A DNA stretch of 64,000 nt from contig NC_057918.1 of assembly GCF_018873765.1 (NCBI RefSeq), forward strand, positions 65,722,871-65,786,870, read 5' to 3'. The DNA is from Telopea speciosissima. Its lineage: Eukaryota > Streptophyta > Magnoliopsida > Proteales > Proteaceae. Positions within the stretch are counted from its first letter, which is position 1, and each line of letters opens with the position of its first letter. The notes below the pieces were generated by a model. That model searched no databases. It was not told where the DNA came from and was given only the letters and a program-made list of their open reading frames with translations. The translations under genes and the position numbers were made by a program. Positions 45,422 to 56,785 of this stretch are shown here, piece by piece.

Positions 45422-47279
45422 ATAATGAGTGCATTTCAGACGATCCAACCATGCATGTAAGTCCAACAAATGCACTAGCGAGAAGAACTATCTTTTTGCA
45501 AAATTAGAAACATTAAGAGGATGGGGGGTGGGGGGGAGAGGCAGGAAATAACTTTGATTTGAGTCATGAGGAAAGACAAGTGCTCATTGCCTTACATAGA
45601 GTGATTGGAGGCACATGTTCAGGAAGCTGCTGCCGAGAAGTTCACTAAGCCAATGCTTGAACACACTAAAATCAATGCAAGCTAATTAGTTGCATTGTAT
45701 CAGAAAGCCTTGATGCCCAGAAGAACATACTTGGATATAGCAAAGATACATGCAATATGGAAATTATACCTGGAATATGGCTGTCGCCTTGAGCGCCTTG
45801 GACTCTGCCAGGCGTTGCCTATACAATATGGCAGCTTGGCTTCATCTCCGATTGTCTTGCAACTATAGCAACTATGCTTCATACCAATGAAGCTATCCTT
45901 GCCACTTCTCTGATCATCATGGTCTTGATATCTCCCCTATTATGCTACACCAGTCAAGATATGCTCAAACCCTTTCCATTCCCTTATTTGATTCTGTCTT
46001 GTTTTTTCTGTTTTTCTTAATGGTAGAACAGTAACAGTAACAATTTTACTCATACAATTCCGTTGGTTTACATACTCACAAATCTCCCAGATGCAGTGTC
46101 TTGGAATTACGAAGATAAATAGCTCATTATATGATGAAATTATCTCTCAGTTTATTACTGTTCAAAGAATATAAATTATAACTATCTCAATAAGGATTTG
46201 ACTTTTTCATCATTTCCCCCCTCTTGTTTTCCCCTCAGAGAGTGTAAAGGTGATCACACACATCTCCTCGGTGCAACCAATGATATTGAGTTCACAGCTG
46301 AAAGAAATGTCGTGCAATCTTGGTTCCCAGGATATCTCTCTAGTGACGTACAAGCCCACTAAACTTGTTTATCATCCAAGAGAACCTTTCTTTATTATCA
46401 GAAGGGTAGGCTCTTTGTCTTTCTTGCATCCAAAATTTCCATCTACTGAATAAACAGGACATCATACTTATTCAAAGCTAGGAGGAACAACCAATTTTCA
46501 GGATAACCTGAATTTCCATTTTAAACATAAAAGGTATCAAACCATTAAAACCTAACAAAAGTACACTGACCTACTGCGTAAGCTTGTACTAACAGTCCTT
46601 AGATCCATCTGATTAATGAGAACCATTGTATTCTAAAGAATACATCAAATGAGATTTTTTCATATGAAGTAATTGTGTTTATAGAAGAGTGTGTTGTATG
46701 GACCATTCAATAGGTCCCTCCAAAGTTTCAACCATATTTATGCTGTCCTGTTCTTTTCTGTTTTTTCCTTTCTCCAATGGATACTGAATTGGGAGTGTCC
46801 GCTGTTTTTTTGAGAAACAGCATGCACCCGTTCCCGACCAATGCATGGGCATTTTTCCCAGTTTAGAAATAAATTTCTGTGAGGTACATCTAAATTGAGT
46901 TTGTCTATGACTGTCAATTCCTTTTCAATTACTAAAATTGAAGTGGAAGTTAATGCCACAGAATCACTCTCCTGTTAGCAAAAACAAAGCAGGAGAGTTC
47001 TGCTCAATTCGGATTCTGACATACATAGTAACACTATGTGCTTGGTTATGCAACTACACATTGACTATGAAAGTCCTTCCATGCGTTTCACAGCCAATGA
47101 AGATCACAGCAGTATTTCCCATGTATTTTAAAGACAACTCAGATGTGATTATTGTGACATCCTTCTTTCAGATTGTTGGCTAATATAATTTACAAGTATG
47201 TCATATTTTTTCTGAGTATCAATAACATTCAAGTAAAGCTGTCATCATCAACCTACTTACCATAAAAAAACAAGAACTC
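45422..47279. other. Intergenic, no gene seen
   Basis: AT-rich. Open frames at 46250-46453 and 46938-47183 have no recognised domain. The region may include the promoter, or undetected 5' exons, of the plus-strand gene model starting at 47280. Confidence 0.35.
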
Positions 47280-48682
47280 ATGGATGTGGGATGTTCAGAA
47301 GAATGGGCTAAAGCACCTCCTTGCAACTGGTCACCCATTCCTCTGCCAGAGTTAAGAGGAGAGATTTTTGAAGATCTGCACGCAAATGGAGGATATGTCT
47401 CCCTTGGTAAACATTTTCAATTCCTAGTTCTGGGCAGAAACCAATTCAACCTTCTGGTGTAAAAAGAGCGGATAATAGACAATGGCGATTTTGGCCACTG
47501 AACAAATCCCTTAAGGACAGTGGTACCCAATCATCAGGAGTACTTCAGTTATGAAATGAAAGGGATCTCACAAATGTATGCATGTAATACCACCATGCAA
47601 TACAACTTAGATTCACTAGTACCTGAAATAAGTGATGCCATTAAATATTTAGAAAATGATTTTCCTTCATATATGGAAACAAAATAAAATTTCATACATG
47701 CAAAATGCTTTTTCCTAGAGTGTATTTACAGTAGATTTTTTCATTTTGTAATGGTGTACTGCTGGATAGAATGACTCCAAAACATTTCCATATCACATGT
47801 TTACAGATTTTTTTTTCATGTCATGTTGAAGGGGAAACCTTGACAGGACGGTATGGAGTCTATTGAACTTCTACGCTTATGTGCAGTATCATGTATAGGT
47901 AGAAACCTAACCCCCCCACCTCTCCCCTTCAACTCTTGGGTTTTTTTAAGTCTCTGTGAACTACCTCTGTTGATATTTAGGCTGACAATATATGATTCAA
48001 CAGTGTTCTAGAGGCTTTATACAAAGAAGGATGAGGAGGCATTTGGAAAGTCTGGCACAGGTGATGGGCCTCAAACTGAAATGACCTCTCTTTCTATGTA
48101 TGTCTTACTAAATTTTCAACCCTCTCTCACAACTCAACTTGCAGGTCCTGCAGAAATCAGGGATAAGAGAAGACGAACAGAACAAGGAAGTCCAAGGTGA
48201 ATATATACAACTAAATTATATTTATTTGAATGTTTCCATTTAAAATATCCCAAGACCGTAAACAACCTATGTTACTCAGATACCTCAAACGGTATGCCAT
48301 ATTGTGTGGATAGGTATATTTTTATAAACTTCGTCAGATACTTGAAAATGACAATGCCCTTGCCATATGTGGGTAACATAGCACACAGCTGGTGACATCA
48401 CTAACCCAGTCCAGTAATACAGAATTGCTTCAACTTTAAGCTTTTACTCAGAAGAAGGATCAGGTTCTATGGTTCTTCTCTCTTCCTCCAGACCAAAGTT
48501 CTGCTGCAATGGGGTAATCTTAGCAGAACTGCCAACAATTAACTGGTGACATTAATTTTGTTATGGTAGTTGATTTTACTGCTATAAAAAACTGTGTGGT
48601 TTGATGCAGGTTGCAAGTACATGACAAAAGTGGTAATCTCCTCAAAATAAAAAATCTTCAGAGGGAAGTGTTGCCCTTTTAG
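47280..48682 (+). CDS. Candidate small three-exon gene, function unknown
   Basis: Model: 47280-47406 (ends CCCTTG|GTAAAC), 48145-48196 (starts TTGCAG|GTCCTG, ends CCAAG|GTGAAT), 48610-48682 (starts GATGCAG|GTTGCAAG). Phases agree (127 + 52 + 73 = 252 nt), giving 83 residues that read MDVGCSEEWAKAPPCNWSPI, then PLPELRGEIFEDLHANGGYV, SLGPAEIRDKRRRTEQGSPR, LQVHDKSGNLLKIKNLQREV and LPF. The junction residues join naturally and composition is protein-like, with a basic patch (RDKRRR) and a possible short amphipathic end. I do not recognise the family. There could be further 5' exons, since the upstream sequence offers no decisive start. It is convergent with the DUF716 gene. Confidence 0.5.
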
Positions 48683-49654
48683 CAAGAAGATCAAGAGAAT
48701 CAATTCCCTGCTTAAAATTCATGCATTCAATCGACTCCGTCGGCAATGGTTAAAAATTCCAAAGTTTTATTCCTTGAAGAGATAGAGCAAGTTGGATTAA
48801 TTCAAGTGAAGTTCCAAATTATGTATGTAACTAATTTGCTTATTGTAACAGTAAGGGATGCATGTAACTAATTTGCTTATTGTAACAGCAATGAACTAAG
48901 CACGATGAGTGTTAAATTCAGACTATAGAATTATGTCTAGCTGAGTTATATTATGACAAATTTTTCATTGATCATCTGACCATTTTCATCTTTGAACTTT
49001 GAAAAGCCGAAAAAAGCAATAGGCCCACAAAAAGTATCCAGTCTCAGGAAAGATGCACGTCCCCTTTGATGGAGGATGTGGTCACACCAAAGTTTGTAGA
49101 CACCTATGTAATAAAGACAATGCTTTTGAGTTTATTATGAACCAGACATCTAGATCATTCATCCTTTGGCTATTTATACAATAAAACTATGTCATATCTG
49201 TTTCCTGAAGCAGCTTTTTAGATGTTAATGGAACTAGTGGAGCAAAAAACAGCAAGAGAAACAAAGTTTAATCACTGAAGAGTCTCAATAGAAAAAGGTC
49301 GGGCATGTAATTAATGGCTTTTGCAGCATGTTTGTAAACATCTCACACTACTAGTAAAGTCCATCAATTAGTATACAAGAATTGCAATATTAGTTCCTGC
49401 ACTTGAACAGGCTCTACAAGATTCTTGATTTGAGTGACCATTTAACTCCATAATTCTGAAAGGTGAAGGGGACGAATTTAGGACTAGATTATGATCTACA
49501 GGAGTAAAATTCTGTGTAAAACTACAAGAAATGGAACAGAAATTGAAACTGCATATTTGTAGAAAATGAGGAAATATTTCACTAAAACTAATAAATTCTA
49601 TTCAAAACTTACTTTTCTGTATCCAAATACAAGAAAAAGAAGACCCAACAAGTC
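48683..49654. other. Convergent 3' flanks, no gene seen
   Basis: Should contain the 3' UTRs of the plus-strand gene (left) and the DUF716 gene (right). A 25-bp segment (GCATGTAACTAATTTGCTTATT) is repeated at about 48820 and 48860. Confidence 0.4.
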
Positions 49655-50521
49655 TCACTCCAACTCAAATTCAGGAAGTGGGCGCATCAACATACTTTCC
49701 GACTCAAACTCTGCCAATGAGGGACCAGCACCCTCCCCACATCTCAAGTTGCGATTGCAAGACAAAGCCCCAAATAAACTAAAACTCATGAGCAAGATTC
49801 CAATCAAATGTAACACAAACAACAGATTTATCAGAGCTACACCTCTCAACCTATCCTCTTCCAGATCGCACTGAACGTCAGTGGTCGATTGAGCCGGAGA
49901 AAATGAGATCTTACGACAACCCTTCAAAGAGAAGGTGTCAGAATACAAGGACAACCCAGCCTGCAACACCCAAGTCCCCTTGAAAATAAGACTTGAAGAG
50001 AGTGCCACTTCTGCGAAAAAAGCGGTAGGCAGAAACGAAAGGTAAAAGCAAGCAGCAGCACATAAAAGCGTGAGCCCACCTAACAATTCGTAAACACGGC
50101 TACCGAGCCCTGTAATTTCCTTTCCGATCAGTGAATACTCTATGAGAAACGCAATTCCAGCGAACACAAAGACAAGACTTTCGTGCATGAGAAAAGGGTC
50201 GATATTTTCTCGGAGAATCACCAAAATGACGAGGATCCAGAAGAGACTTCCCACTGCTGCTTGCTGAAAGAAAGCGAATCGGTACGTTGCATGACCAGAG
50301 AACGATAAGAAGAAGAAAATCTCGGAGAATGAGGCAATGGGGAGGGCGATAAGGAGGACGTATAAATCAATGTTTTTCCATCTGGGTTCTGACATATACC
50401 ATATCTTTGATCTGTAGGCGCATGGGTTCTTGAGATATAAAGAGAATGAGCAGAGGAGGCGACGAATTCCAACTGGGACGAAGAAGAGAAATGCAAAGAA
50501 ATGTGTTGCTAATGATCCCAT
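49655..50521 (-). CDS. DUF716/TMEM45-like multi-pass membrane protein
   Basis: Intronless 288-residue frame starting MGSLATHFFAFLFFVPVGIR. It has about seven hydrophobic segments, including around residues 5-25, 50-72, 82-105, 112-130, 142-165, 168-190 and 230-252. Recognisable family blocks are YLKNPCAYRSKIWYMSEP near the N-terminus, FAGIAFLIEYSLIGKE in the middle, and TFSLKGCRKISFSPAQSTTD before the last membrane segment, which in the family is the conserved C-terminal portion. The hydrophilic tail is Glu-rich. Length fits plant DUF716 (TMEM45B-like) proteins of 270-300 residues. The family is integral membrane; members have been linked to stress or pathogen responses, but no biochemical activity is established. 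The start is the first ATG and the family N-terminus begins MGS/MGT. Confidence 0.92.
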   Translation of the reverse strand: MGSLATHFFAFLFFVPVGIRRLLCSFSLYLKNPCAYRSKIWYMSEPRWKNIDLYVLLIALPIASFSEIFFFLSFSGHATYRFAFFQQAAVGSLFWILVILVILRENIDPFLMHESLVFVFAGIAFLIEYSLIGKEITGLGSRVYELLGGLTLLCAAACFYLSFLPTAFFAEVALSSSLIFKGTWVLQAGLSLYSDTFSLKGCRKISFSPAQSTTDVQCDLEEDRLRGVALINLLFVLHLIGILLMSFSLFGALSCNRNLRCGEGAGPSLAEFESESMLMRPLPEFELE

Positions 50522-50720
50522 TTTCCTGCTCTGCTTCCTTCTTTTCCGCTGCTGGTGGAAAAGAGAACGAAGAATTCTTATCTAATTCTTCCTAATAGAG
50601 ATTCAAAATCCATAGCAGATAATAGTTCTTGGAGTGTTACCCTTTCATAATTCGGTGTAAAATCCTGCAGAACTGCGTTTGAAGTTTCATTTATCTGAGA
50701 ATGATAGAAGTTGAAAGAAG

Positions 50721-50759
<39 letters not shown>

Positions 50760-50961
50760 AGAATGATACAAGTTGAAAGAAGATTTTTTTGTTTTATGCG
50801 AGAGGGGGGGGGGACATTTACAACCATGGACTATGGAAAAAATGGGGAATCGAATCGGCGAATTTGGATCGAAATTGGTTGACACCAATCCTGATTTCCA
50901 CCGCTCCAAATCATTGCTTCTTGAATTTGAATCAGATGATCCGATTCGTAGTCATTTTCGT
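50522..50961. other. Upstream flank of the DUF716 gene
   Basis: Presumed 5' UTR and promoter (minus strand). Contains the poly-T micro-insertion at 50697-50783 and a G run at about 50806. No certain TATA box. Confidence 0.4.
50697..50783. repeat. Poly-T insertion between 25-bp direct repeats
   Basis: GAGAATGATAGAAGTTGAAA and five more bases (50697-50721) recur with one difference at 50759-50783, separated by A plus 36 T. Fits a retroposon reduced to its tail, or a duplication with homopolymer expansion. About 120 bp from the DUF716 5' end. Confidence 0.65.
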
Positions 50962-51232
50962 TAAGGGTGTAAATGAATAGTCAAAATCCGTTTTCGTATC
51001 TGTGTTCGTATCCGTTTAGCATTATCCAAATCCATCCGAAAGTTAAACGGATGCGGATATGGATAAGCTATAGCTATTTGAAAAGCTCTATTTACATGTA
51101 AACAGATAAAATATTTGATTCTTATCCGTGTCCATATCCGTTTAGCATTATGCGAATCCGTCTGATAGCTAATCAAATGCGGATGCGGTTATAGCACTAT
51201 CCAAGCCGAATCCGATCCATTTACAGCCCTAA
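50962..51232 (-). mobile_element. hAT-like MITE, family B, inverted copy
   Basis: Same family as 51248-51493 and 60991-61266, in opposite orientation. Ends AAGGGTGTAAATG and TTTACAGCCCTA. Interior alternates CGGATRCGGAT and GCATTATCC words. With the copy at 51248 it forms a large inverted repeat. Confidence 0.7.
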
Positions 51233-51247
51233 GATTATAACGAAAGT

Positions 51248-51493
51248 TAGGGCTGTAAACGGATCGGACTCGGCTCGGATAGTGCTATATCTGCATCCGC
51301 ATTCGATTAGCTATCGAACGGATTCGGATAGTGCTAAATGGATATGGATCAGATATTTTATCTGTTTACATGTAAATATAGCTTTTTGGATAGCTATAGC
51401 CTATTCGTATCTGCATCTATTTAGTTTTCGGACGGATTCGAATAATGCTAAATGGATACGAAAACGGATTTCAGCTATTCAGTTACACCCCTA
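51248..51493 (+). mobile_element. hAT-like MITE, family B, direct copy
   Basis: Ends TAGGGCTGTAAACGGATCGG and GTTACACCCCTA. Only 15 bp separate it from the inverted copy to its left. No clear target duplication. Confidence 0.7.
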
Positions 51494-51632
51494 CTTGAAT
51501 TGGATTGATTCATAAGTCGATTCTCAGATTGATTCAAATCCAATTAGGAACGGAATCCTCTTTGACCTATTCGGATCCCGATTCCGAGTTTTAAAACCTT
51601 GGGTAATTGGCATGTGAGGTTCCCAATGTTTT

Positions 51633-53400
51633 GTGTAAATTACACCTAAGGTGCCCAACTTTTGGAATCTTATTATTTGGGGGAACTCATGTTTCATAAT
51701 ATGAAGTATGAGGTACCTCAGGTTTCCCTGCTGGTACAGTTGCGGTTCTTTATTTTTATATTTCCAATTTTATCCTTGATGTTTGCTTTGCTGATGGAAA
51801 TGAATAGGGAAAGAAAGCAGGGGAGGGAGTGGGAGAACGGACTAGAGAGGAGGGCTATTGCAAGTTTACCACAGTGAGGGAGATGGGGAGAACAAGGAAG
51901 TAGGGAAGCAGGGTTGGATCGATCTAAGAAGAAGATGAAGGGTTGAAGCAGGGACGATGAAGGAGAGCAAAGACGGTTGGAGGCGGAGAGACTAAGTTTT
52001 CTAGCAGCGGGAGGTAGAGCATTGCAACAGTAGGTGACTAAGCTTTCTAGCGACGGGAGGTGGAGCTCTTGCAGTAGCGTGAGGTGGATGTGAGTTTGCA
52101 GCAATGATGATGACATTACCTTTGTTCTTCCTCACCCAACCCCCACCCTGTCAAAAATTCACAATCCCTTCCCACCCCACCATTGAAATCCTCTTTCCTC
52201 GCCATCCCTAGCCCTAGACTCCCCCCTTTTACAACCAACCTCGACCCCAGTCCCTACTGCTGCAACTACTGTCCCCACCATTCTTGTCGTACCCAGCACC
52301 TCATTCTGCGACCCCATTATGCCCCTTTCCCCACCATCTTTTTCCCTGTCCCCGTGCCCCCCTCCTCTTCCCTGCACGCCCACCACCACTTCCACTTGTA
52401 GCACCAAAATCCCACATCTTCGAAGTGCACCCTTTGCTCATCACTAACGATCCACACACCCATCTCTACCCTCTCTTCAATTTTTGGGAGGAGGAAGGGA
52501 AGGCCGAGGAAGCAGAGGGTGGGGGAGGGAAGAAAGAGGGGGAGAGGGATGTTAGATTAAAGTGATCCGAATAGGGACAAAATCCCAAAAGCCAGGATCT
52601 CCATAGGGCGTTCAAGAACACAATCAAATAAATAATAGAAAATAGGGATAGAACCACTGACCTTGTTTCGCATCCATAGTGATGATGATTGCAGCGGAAA
52701 ATAAAGAACAAAGATCTAGGTGCTTCCCCTCTATTCCCAAAGTAACTGGCCTGATGAGAATACCGAATGCACAGGGACGACGAACACTGAATATCTCCCT
52801 CTCTTTCAAGAATGCACTCCTCAATAGTAATTGAGAATAATAAGTTGTGATGGGTAGAGGGGGGGACCTAGCTCTCCTTATATAGTAATCCCTATAGGGT
52901 CTGACTCATCACAGTCCCAATAGGAATCTATCTGGCCCACACTAAGCCAGTCCACATTAGACTTCTAATATAACTTAATGACCCCACTTTATTAGACCAA
53001 AACCCTAATTAGCCTGGTTTAGGGATTTAATTATGTCCATATAGAATTTTATTAGAACTAAAATTCTAACAAGGGAGAGAGAGGGAATCAACAAAAGAGG
53101 GGGTGTGAGAGGGTGGAGGCAAAAGCCGATGGGTAGCAAACCCTTCCTGTATAGATGGTGTGGGGTGAGGATTGGCCGACACTGGTGATGTACGTGGCAA
53201 TGACGGTGGCGATGGCGGTGACTGTAGCGCCAATGATGGCGGTAGTGGTAATGGTGGTGGTGGAAGCAGCGACAACATAAATTATGATTGAGGGTATAAT
53301 TGGAAAAATAAAAATAAATACCTTAAATATAATTTAACAAACGTTGGGTACCCGACATAAAATATCTCTAAACTTGGTTACCCCAAATGTCATTTGCCCT
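51633..53400. mobile_element. MULE-like element with degenerate TIRs
   Basis: Left end GTGTAAATTACACCTAAGGT and right end (inverted) AGGGCAAATGACATTTGGGG are similar. Both continue inward to TTTATTTTTA and TTTCCAATTATA words, as expected for long Mutator-type TIRs. The interior is C-rich and resembles 5000-5650; no transposase was recognised. A solo LTR (52550-53071) is nested inside. No target duplication was seen, so the call rests on ends only. Confidence 0.5.
52550..53071 (-). mobile_element. Solo LTR, copia-like, with 5-bp target duplication (fossil)
   Basis: 522 bp with inverted ends TGTTAG/CTAACA and exact flanking AGGGA at 52545-52549 and 53072-53076. The minus strand contains a TATATAAGGAGAG promoter-like motif near 52885. 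Absence of any internal coding region and the single target duplication indicate a solo LTR left by recombination. Confidence 0.9.
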
Positions 53401-54254
53401 AATCAATATAGGGAGGAGCCCAACCATGACCCCATGCGCCATTTTCTCCATTTTCTATCCTTTTGAGCCCCTTATCCAGCCTCTTGGATTCGTTTTCAAG
53501 TTTCATCTATTCGCATCCATGAATTAGACTCCAGTTACTCCATCTGATAGTTGAATCATCTAAAACCCCATTTTTCACATTTCGTATCTACATTTAGTCT
53601 CATATATAGCCGTTACTATGTCCAAGGACAAGTAGCAAAAATCTCGTTTACAACTGTTGTCTGTCCAAGTATAAGTAATAAAAGTCTCATTTTCAGTCGT
53701 TATTCTGCCCGAAGTCTTAAAATCGAAAGCCTAATTTCTAACCGTTATTCTGCCCGAAGTTTGAGTAGTGAAATTCCTTTTACATAATCATTACTCCATC
53801 TGATCAGTGGGAGGCAAGCCTATCGTCCATCTCCACCTAAACCGTGAGACACCTCGTATTTCATATCGTTTGCATTTTCTTTACTTTGATTAATTTTGTT
53901 CGCAGATTTACATTTCTATTTTTTCCTTTACTTTAAATACAATATAGACCATTAAAGTAGTTTACTTTACTATACATAGTAAATAATTTTTTATGTTTTT
54001 CTTTCTTATGTTTGATGTATCATAATCTAGTAGAAAGAAAGACCGGTTTAACCAGGTGAGATGGGGTGCTAATACCTTTCCACGCTCGTAACCTGACCAC
54101 TTACACAAAATCTTTGACCATACTATATGGAATCACATAGCCCTTTTCGCTCACTGCGGATGGGGCTACATCCATTGGGTTCTATACCCAAATCCTAGGT
54201 GGTAACTCCATTAATTTTGATATATGAATTATGAAGTATGATCCCAACCTCCAT
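53401..54254. repeat. Gypsy-type LTR debris with ~47-bp subrepeats
   Basis: About four imperfect units containing CGTTATTCTGCCCGAAGT lie at 53605-53770. Downstream words GGGGTGCTAATACCTTTCC (about 54063) and AGGTGGTAACTCCATTAA (about 54198) resemble LTRs of plant Tat/Ogre-type gypsy elements. Boundaries are not visible; the hAT at 54255 interrupts its right side. Confidence 0.4.
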
Positions 54255-55215
54255 TAAGGGTGTCAATCGGTACGGTATCGATAATCCGATACGGTACATA
54301 AACTAGATATCAGATACCGATATCGTACCATACCGAATAAGATGCACTTTCCTAATACCGATATTGTACCGAATCAATACGATTTTGGTACAGTATATAT
54401 TTTGTATGAAAAACGGAATGAATCTGGTATAAAAATGGTATTGAATTGATATTAGAAAACGGTTTTAAAACGACATTAAAAATGGTATTGCTTCTTCTCC
54501 ACCTCCTTAGCATTAGACTTCTCCTCTAGCTTCTTAAAGAATTGAAACACATATGAAAGAAAAACATTAAGAAATGTAGTTAAAATTATCTTTTGTTGAG
54601 ATAGAATTAAATAAGAAAGAGAATTGGGTTTGATGGATGCCTCCTTTCGTTTTTCTGCTCTTTCACTACTTCTCAAGACAAATGAAGAAGATGAGCCAGA
54701 CTGCAAATGATCTACAGAAGCTGCTTTGAGGGGCCTGCCATAAGGGGAGAGAGGAGAGAAACACAGTGAGAGGAAAGTACATATTGATAACATGTATTTC
54801 CTTTTCCCCTAGTTGGATCAGGTAATCCATGGTGCAATGGGTATCTATTTAACCAATTTACATGCCTTTGTCTCTATTATGAGATGCAACTTCAACCGAG
54901 GAGAGAGAGAGAGAGAGAGAAGAAGAAGAAGAAGAAGAAGAAACATGGAGAAGATTCAGATGAAACCGATGAATGGATTAACCATATTTACTGAAGGCCA
55001 GAACCAAAAGCACACCGTCAGCCGCAGAGAACTTGAGCGAACTTAGAAGTCGAGTTTTAAGAAAGGCCGAAACTAGAAAGGGAGATTAGGTCTTAAGGTT
55101 TTCACTTTTTAGTTTATAGTTTGTTTTACGTTTTTACTGTTTGGGTATAATATTAAATCGGTATAGTTTGGTACGATTTTATACGGTCGGTTTTGGTCCC
55201 AAATTGACATCTTTA
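54255..55215. mobile_element. hAT-type element, 961 bp
   Basis: Ends TAAGGGTGTCAATCGG and CAAATTGACATCTTTA are inverted. Flanking octamers ACCTCCAT and ACTCCCAC could be a decayed 8-bp duplication. CGGTAC/GATACGG repeats lie near the left end and GGTACG near the right. A (GA)n(GAA)n microsatellite lies at 54899-54942. No transposase seen. Confidence 0.65.
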
Positions 55216-55307
55216 ACTCCCACATCAACAAACTCCTTGTCACCAAAGGACCAAGCGAAAACTGGTTCCTCCAGATTCGGACCCCAATAGTCACACATTT
55301 TTTGAGT

Positions 55308-56785
55308 GCACATGTCAAATGACATATTTTACTCTCACGGAAAGAAAAGAAATCATGTTAAACTAAGAGAACAAAAAAAATTAGATTACAAATTATTTGA
55401 CACTTTAAGGGATGTCAATAAGAAATTCCATTTTTGTTGACATAAAGGATAGTATTTTATCCTCACTAAATAGAGAGGGGTGTTATAAGAGAAAAAAAAG
55501 GGGGGGAGACAAATTACTTACATCTCGAGGGATGTTATGAAAATCCCATCAAGTATTGTATTGGAAGCATGTGGTAAGGCTCAGAGATAGTAAGACATGA
55601 GCTCGATGACAAATTCTCAGAGACTTAATGTTGGATTGTATTTGTATTTTAAAAAATTCAATATATTCTAAAAGAAGATTCAAAAGGTCTTTATCACTTG
55701 TCTAAAAGGTCATTTTCATTGTCCACTTTTATTCAAATTTGAGTTTTCATTTTCCTCCATTTTTTGAGTTGGATTTGTAAAAGAACCAATGATGTTTAGT
55801 CCCACATTGGTTAGCTTCAAGAATGTGAGTTTGCTTATAAGTATTCATGAGTCCTTAAGGGACATTCTTTAGAGAGAAGTGTGTCCTCTCACTTGTGTGG
55901 GGGTTGGTCCGCGGTGCTTTTAAATCACGCGCACCGAACTAGGCCAGGCCCGGCCATGGTCGTGGCTGAGTCCGAGTCTGGGTCCGGGTGTGGGTGTGGG
56001 TAATGTATAAATACAAGGGTATTGGCAGGGGTATTGTTCACTTCTTCTGTACCCGTTTACTGCAACTTATGGAGAGTGTTTGCTTCTCTGTTTCTATCGG
56101 AGAGAGTTCCTTCTCTGCTTCTGTCTGTCTTTGTTTTTTCTGTCTCTGGAAAGAGGAGTGTTGAGTATAACTTTCGGACCCCTTCTGTAATCATTTTTTG
56201 GAAGTGCTGCCTTTAGTGATCAGTGGATCGTTTCATCTTGGAGGTATAAGCGCACTGTACCCGGTCTGCACTCATAAGGGGTGATTAAAGACCTTAAGGA
56301 GAGTGTCATCTAGATACGACTCGATCCAACCTTCTATGTTCGTTGGCTATATTCTGTGAGTTACAAGTACATATATTTATTTGGATATTTACATTTATAT
56401 TTTCGCACTGTTGCTTATTCTTTTATATTGTTATGCACGTAGTCCAGATCTAATACTTAATGCATGATGGGTCGAGAACTGGGATCTGAGCGTGTGCATG
56501 CCAACGCAAGGATCACTGCCAAAACTAGTTCTTGTGCTATTATACTAGCAGGAGGTGGTGGTAGCCGCTGGTCTAATATTGTACTTACATATAGTAATCA
56601 TCAACTTCAGACTATTGTAAGGATGTAAGGAGTTCACCAGGGTGCTTTCTCATTACTACTTCTAACACAACCACTCAAAAACTGTATACATCACATTTCT
56701 CTGTTACCTTCATTGTGGTCGTAAATTCTGAAAAAGATAATGATAAGAAGAACAATAAGAATACAAAAGATATGAAGAAACCTTA
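55308..56785 (-). pseudogene. Decayed duplicate of the receptor-kinase last exon
   Basis: 55308-55630 and 56455-56785 are together colinear with 59193-59830, which contains exon 2 and the 3' UTR of the receptor kinase. Minus-strand translation of 56727-56463 still shows [14 protein letters not shown] and [12 protein letters not shown], but with several stops (for example directly after CDVYSF, and after TSLQ). The acceptor TTTTTCAG is preserved. No upstream kinase exon accompanies it. The copy is interrupted by an 824-bp insertion (55631-56454). It arose by local duplication from the functional gene. Confidence 0.9.
55631..56454 (+). mobile_element. LTR-like insertion in the kinase pseudoexon (fossil)
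   Basis: Flanked by ACTTAATG at 55623-55630 and 56455-56462. Begins TTGGATTGTATTTG (TG at 55629-55630), contains TAGTCCCACATTGGTTAGC and a TATAAATACAAGG promoter-like motif (about 56005), all typical of plant copia LTRs. The right terminus lacks a clear CA, and the duplication is longer than the usual 5 bp, so exact ends are uncertain. No coding region. Confidence 0.55.

Noticed and set aside
54895-54945. Possible arginine-rich peptide start
   Set aside because: Microsatellite (GA)n(GAA)n inside a hAT element.
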